This document shows positions 62,079 through 64,000 of a stretch of DNA of 64,000 nt, in pieces. The notes under the pieces were generated by a model that was not told the origin of the DNA, did not search any database, and saw nothing but the letters and a program-made list of their open reading frames with translations. The first letter of the stretch is position 1. Each line of letters begins with the position of its first letter. Origin of the DNA: Marinibaculum pumilum (GTDB taxonomy: Bacteria; Pseudomonadota; Alphaproteobacteria; Ferrovibrionales; Ferrovibrionaceae); NCBI RefSeq assembly GCF_042646425.1, contig NZ_JBHRTR010000005.1, positions 186,001 through 250,000 of the forward strand. Reading direction: 5' to 3'. The position numbers and the translations under genes are program-made.

Positions 62079-62155
62079 TGGCGCGAGTGACGGGACTCGA
62101 ACCCGCGGCCTCTGGCGTGACAGGCCAGCGCTCTAACCAACTGAGCTACACCCGC
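62079..62155 (-). tRNA. tRNA-Asp (anticodon GTC)
   Basis: A 77-base tRNA. Acceptor GCGGGTG/CACTCGC with one G-T pair, D-arm GTAGCTCAGTTGGTTAGAGC, anticodon stem CTGGC/GCCAG around loop CTGTCAC (anticodon GTC), T-arm GCGGGTTCGAGTCCCGT and encoded CCA. Confidence 0.97.
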
Positions 62156-62208
62156 ATCCAACCGGTTCCGTCAGCGCGCCGATGCGTATCGCCGGTGACG
62201 GAGCGCTG

Positions 62209-62237
62209 CATGTAAGCGCTCCCAGGCAGGGTGTCAA
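62209..62237 (-). promoter_or_regulatory. Promoter of tRNA-Asp
   Basis: On the minus strand a consensus TTGACA (62232-62237) is 17 bases from TACATG (62209-62214), about 46 bases before the mature tRNA. The -35 box overlaps the cyclase stop codon at 62234. Confidence 0.6.
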
Positions 62238-63580
62238 GCAGATCTCGCATCGGCGCCGAAGCTTCTCGCAAGAAGCCGTTCCGCCCTGCCCCGCAGCGCG
62301 ATCTCCTGCGGATCGGAGAAGCCGGAAAGCAGCCCCTGGCAGGCCTCGCCCCCCTCCGCGGCGGCGCGGCCGACAAGCGCCTCGCTGACCAGCGCCAGGC
62401 ATCCCTGGCTGCGAGTCGCCTCCTCCAGCCGGGCGGCGACATTGACAACATCGCCCAGGACGGCGAACTCGAACTGCCGCTCGCTGCCGACATCGCCCAG
62501 GACCACGGGACCGTAATGGGCGCCCACCGCCAGCCGCAGGACCGGCTTGCCGGCTGCGGCGCGCCTGCCGTTCCAGGCCGCCATCGCGGCCTGCAGGTCC
62601 ACCACGCAGCTCAGGGCGGCGACGGCATCGCGGGCGCCGGCGCGCGGGGTGCCGAAGGTGATCATGGCACCGTCGCCGAGGAACTTGTTGAGCGTGCCCC
62701 CGTGCTGGAACACCACGTCCTCCAGGATCCGGTGCAGCTGCTGCAGCAGCGCGAACATCTCGTCGGGCGGCAGCCGCTCTGCCAGCCGGGTGAAACCGAC
62801 CAGGTCGACGAAGAGCACGGCCGCGGGCTGGTCGCTGCGGACGGCGAAGGGTTCGTGGCTGTCCACCAGTTCGGCGACGAGGTTCGGCGGGAAATAGCGT
62901 TCCAGGTTGCTGCGCGCCCGCACTGCCTCGGACCGGCGCACGGCATAGGCGCGGGAGCGCCGCGCCACCTCGGTCGCCGCCAGGGTGAGCAGCAGCAGGA
63001 TGACCACCCGCTGCAGCTCCACGCCGATATCGACGAATCCGGGATCGCCCATCGCCGACAGGATGTCGGCATTGCTGAACTGCGTGCTGCTGCCGCCGAT
63101 CCGGCCGACATCCGTCCGCACGCCCGGCTGGGCAAGGATAAGCAGGATCGTCGCCGTCCAGGCGGCGACGGTTGCCAGCCCGGTGAACAGCACGAGTCGC
63201 GGCGACAGGCTGAAGGCCGCCATCACGATGATCAGGACCAGGAAGCCGGCCGCGTTGAAGCGCAGCACGACCGGCACAGGCAGCGGATCGGCGAACAGCG
63301 GATTCGGCACCGCCACGGCAATGCAGATGATCACCGCGTCGGCGAGCGCGAAGAGGTAGGAATGCCAGGGCCGCCCGGCCGGACCGCAGCGCAGGCGATA
63401 GTTCGCATAGCCCAGCGCGCAGATCAGCAGGAGGATCGGCAGGTAGAAGAGGCTCTGCGGCCAGGGCACCAGGACCAGGACCAGGGCCATCGCTGCCGGC
63501 AGCACGATCAGCCGCAGGCGTAGCCCCAGCCGGATGCCGTCCAGTTCCTCGCTCGCGAAGCCGGTCGGGTCAGCGGCCAT
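62234..63580 (-). CDS. Membrane-bound class III adenylate/guanylate cyclase
   Basis: A 448-residue protein with about six hydrophobic helices in residues 22-205, then a class III cyclase domain. The metal aspartates are D259 in LFVDLVGFT and D303 in KFLGDGAMITFG; K299 and D377 lie at base-selecting positions, and N380 and R384 in GDVVNVAARLE are the transition-state residues. The Lys/Asp pair fits ATP as substrate. The membrane part has no named sensor domain; an amphipathic helix before the catalytic domain (RSNLERYFPPNLVAELV) acts as the usual coupling element. Confidence 0.93.
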   Translation of the reverse strand: MAADPTGFASEELDGIRLGLRLRLIVLPAAMALVLVLVPWPQSLFYLPILLLICALGYANYRLRCGPAGRPWHSYLFALADAVIICIAVAVPNPLFADPLPVPVVLRFNAAGFLVLIIVMAAFSLSPRLVLFTGLATVAAWTATILLILAQPGVRTDVGRIGGSSTQFSNADILSAMGDPGFVDIGVELQRVVILLLLTLAATEVARRSRAYAVRRSEAVRARSNLERYFPPNLVAELVDSHEPFAVRSDQPAAVLFVDLVGFTRLAERLPPDEMFALLQQLHRILEDVVFQHGGTLNKFLGDGAMITFGTPRAGARDAVAALSCVVDLQAAMAAWNGRRAAAGKPVLRLAVGAHYGPVVLGDVGSERQFEFAVLGDVVNVAARLEEATRSQGCLALVSEALVGRAAAEGGEACQGLLSGFSDPQEIALRGRAERLLARSFGADARSA

Positions 63581-63740
63581 GGTGGTGCATGGCGGGATAT
63601 CGGGACAGGAATGGTGTGCGGGGTAACGTCAGGCCCGCAGGTCCGGCAGGACGCGGCGCCTGTTTCCCCGGCCCCCCTTCGCTCCCGGGAAAGTTCTCCG
63701 GTGGGCTTCGGACGACACGCCGTCGCCCAAGATCCTGTTC

Positions 63741-63758
63741 CGGGTGGCATGCCACCCG
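63741..63758. promoter_or_regulatory. 18-bp perfect palindrome
   Basis: CGGGTGGCATGCCACCCG is a perfect palindrome 35 bases beyond the 3' end of tRNA-Val and 160 bases upstream of the cyclase gene. It has no T tract, so it is more likely a protein-binding site or processing hairpin than a terminator. The rest of 63581-63792 shows nothing else. Confidence 0.4.
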
Positions 63759-63792
63759 AAGCCCGCCGGGACAATTCTTGAGGGGCGAAGGG

Positions 63793-63868
63793 TGGTGGGC
63801 GGTGACGGGTTCGAACCGCCGACCCTCTCGGTGTAAACGAGATGCTCTACCAGCTGAGCTAACCGCCC
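63793..63868 (-). tRNA. tRNA-Val (anticodon TAC)
   Basis: A 76-base tRNA. Acceptor GGGCGGT/ACCGCCC, D-arm TAGCTCAGCTGGTAGAGC, anticodon stem CTCGT/ACGAG-like around loop TTTACAC (anticodon TAC), T-arm GGCGGTTCGAACCCGTC and encoded CCA. Nothing further is recognisable in 63869-64000. Confidence 0.96.
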
Positions 63869-64000
63869 GTGGCAAGCCACTCCGCCTCCGCCCCGCCGGC
63901 CGGAACCGGTGCCGTCCGCCGGCAGCGCCGGGCGACGGGACGAAGTGCGGATAGGCTTTTGCCGGGCACCGTGCAGGGCGGTCAGGCCGGCACACGGTAC

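Overview
The window is chromosomal DNA of a high-GC alphaproteobacterium, most likely of the Rhodospirillales type. The main evidence is gene content and order: an unbroken 14-gene nuoA-N operon that continues into birA, coaX, an RNase J gene, methylmalonyl-CoA epimerase and a DUF1467 gene; a short ProS without the editing insertion followed by lolC-lolD; and an mltB-rlpA-dac-tmk-holB-metG-tatD chain with ATGA overlaps. I cannot name a genus from sequence alone. I see no phage, insertion sequence, CRISPR array or plasmid genes, so this is mostly core genome with a few accessory loci.

Layout. 1-9430: a minus-strand operon for cell-wall and information functions (mltB, rlpA, dac, tmk, holB, metG, tatD, a metallo-beta-lactamase-fold hydrolase), followed at the left edge by a partial methyltransferase of visibly lower GC. 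9489-11137: a YdcF-like membrane protein and an unrecognised exported protein. 11296-11978: tRNA-Ser, a small membrane protein, and a gene-free stretch that folds into four strong hairpins and ends in a Rho-independent terminator on the plus strand, a candidate small RNA. 12005-14752: eutC, eutB and a VOC-fold protein. 14878-18789: a secreted haem peroxidase with an RTX tail built of four 54-residue super-repeats, and a GAF-GGDEF diguanylate cyclase. 19061-22560: an M20 peptidase translationally coupled to a 729-residue protein of unknown function.

22583-32926 is the most interesting accessory region. It is a divergent catabolic cluster. On the minus strand lie a glutamine-synthetase-like ligase, an N-formylglutamate-amidohydrolase-like protein, an isochorismatase-family hydrolase and an AMP-forming acyl-CoA synthetase. 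On the plus strand lie a complete Liv-type ABC importer and a PuuE-type allantoinase, coupled by stop/start overlaps. I infer uptake and breakdown of a ureide or amide as a nitrogen source. The LivG subunit has lost the glycine of the ABC signature motif. 33072-35154 holds a small exported protein, a pirin and another exported protein.

35281-38612 is lolD-lolC-proS. 39296-40013 is a 718-base stretch with no large gene; it contains a candidate terminated small RNA and then a promoter with a 345-base structured leader, including a threonine-rich 26-codon reading frame, ahead of asd. 41100-60264 is the DUF1467-mce-rnj-coaX-birA-nuoN...nuoA block on the minus strand, with a good promoter at 60571-60599 and a repeat-rich 300-base leader. 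60674-64000 holds an amidohydrolase with a divergent MarR regulator and a perfect operator palindrome between them, tRNA-Asp, a membrane adenylate/guanylate cyclase and tRNA-Val.

Limits: all assignments come from reading translations and motifs by eye. Start sites were chosen from Shine-Dalgarno spacing, signal peptides and overlaps. Promoters and RNA genes are predictions.
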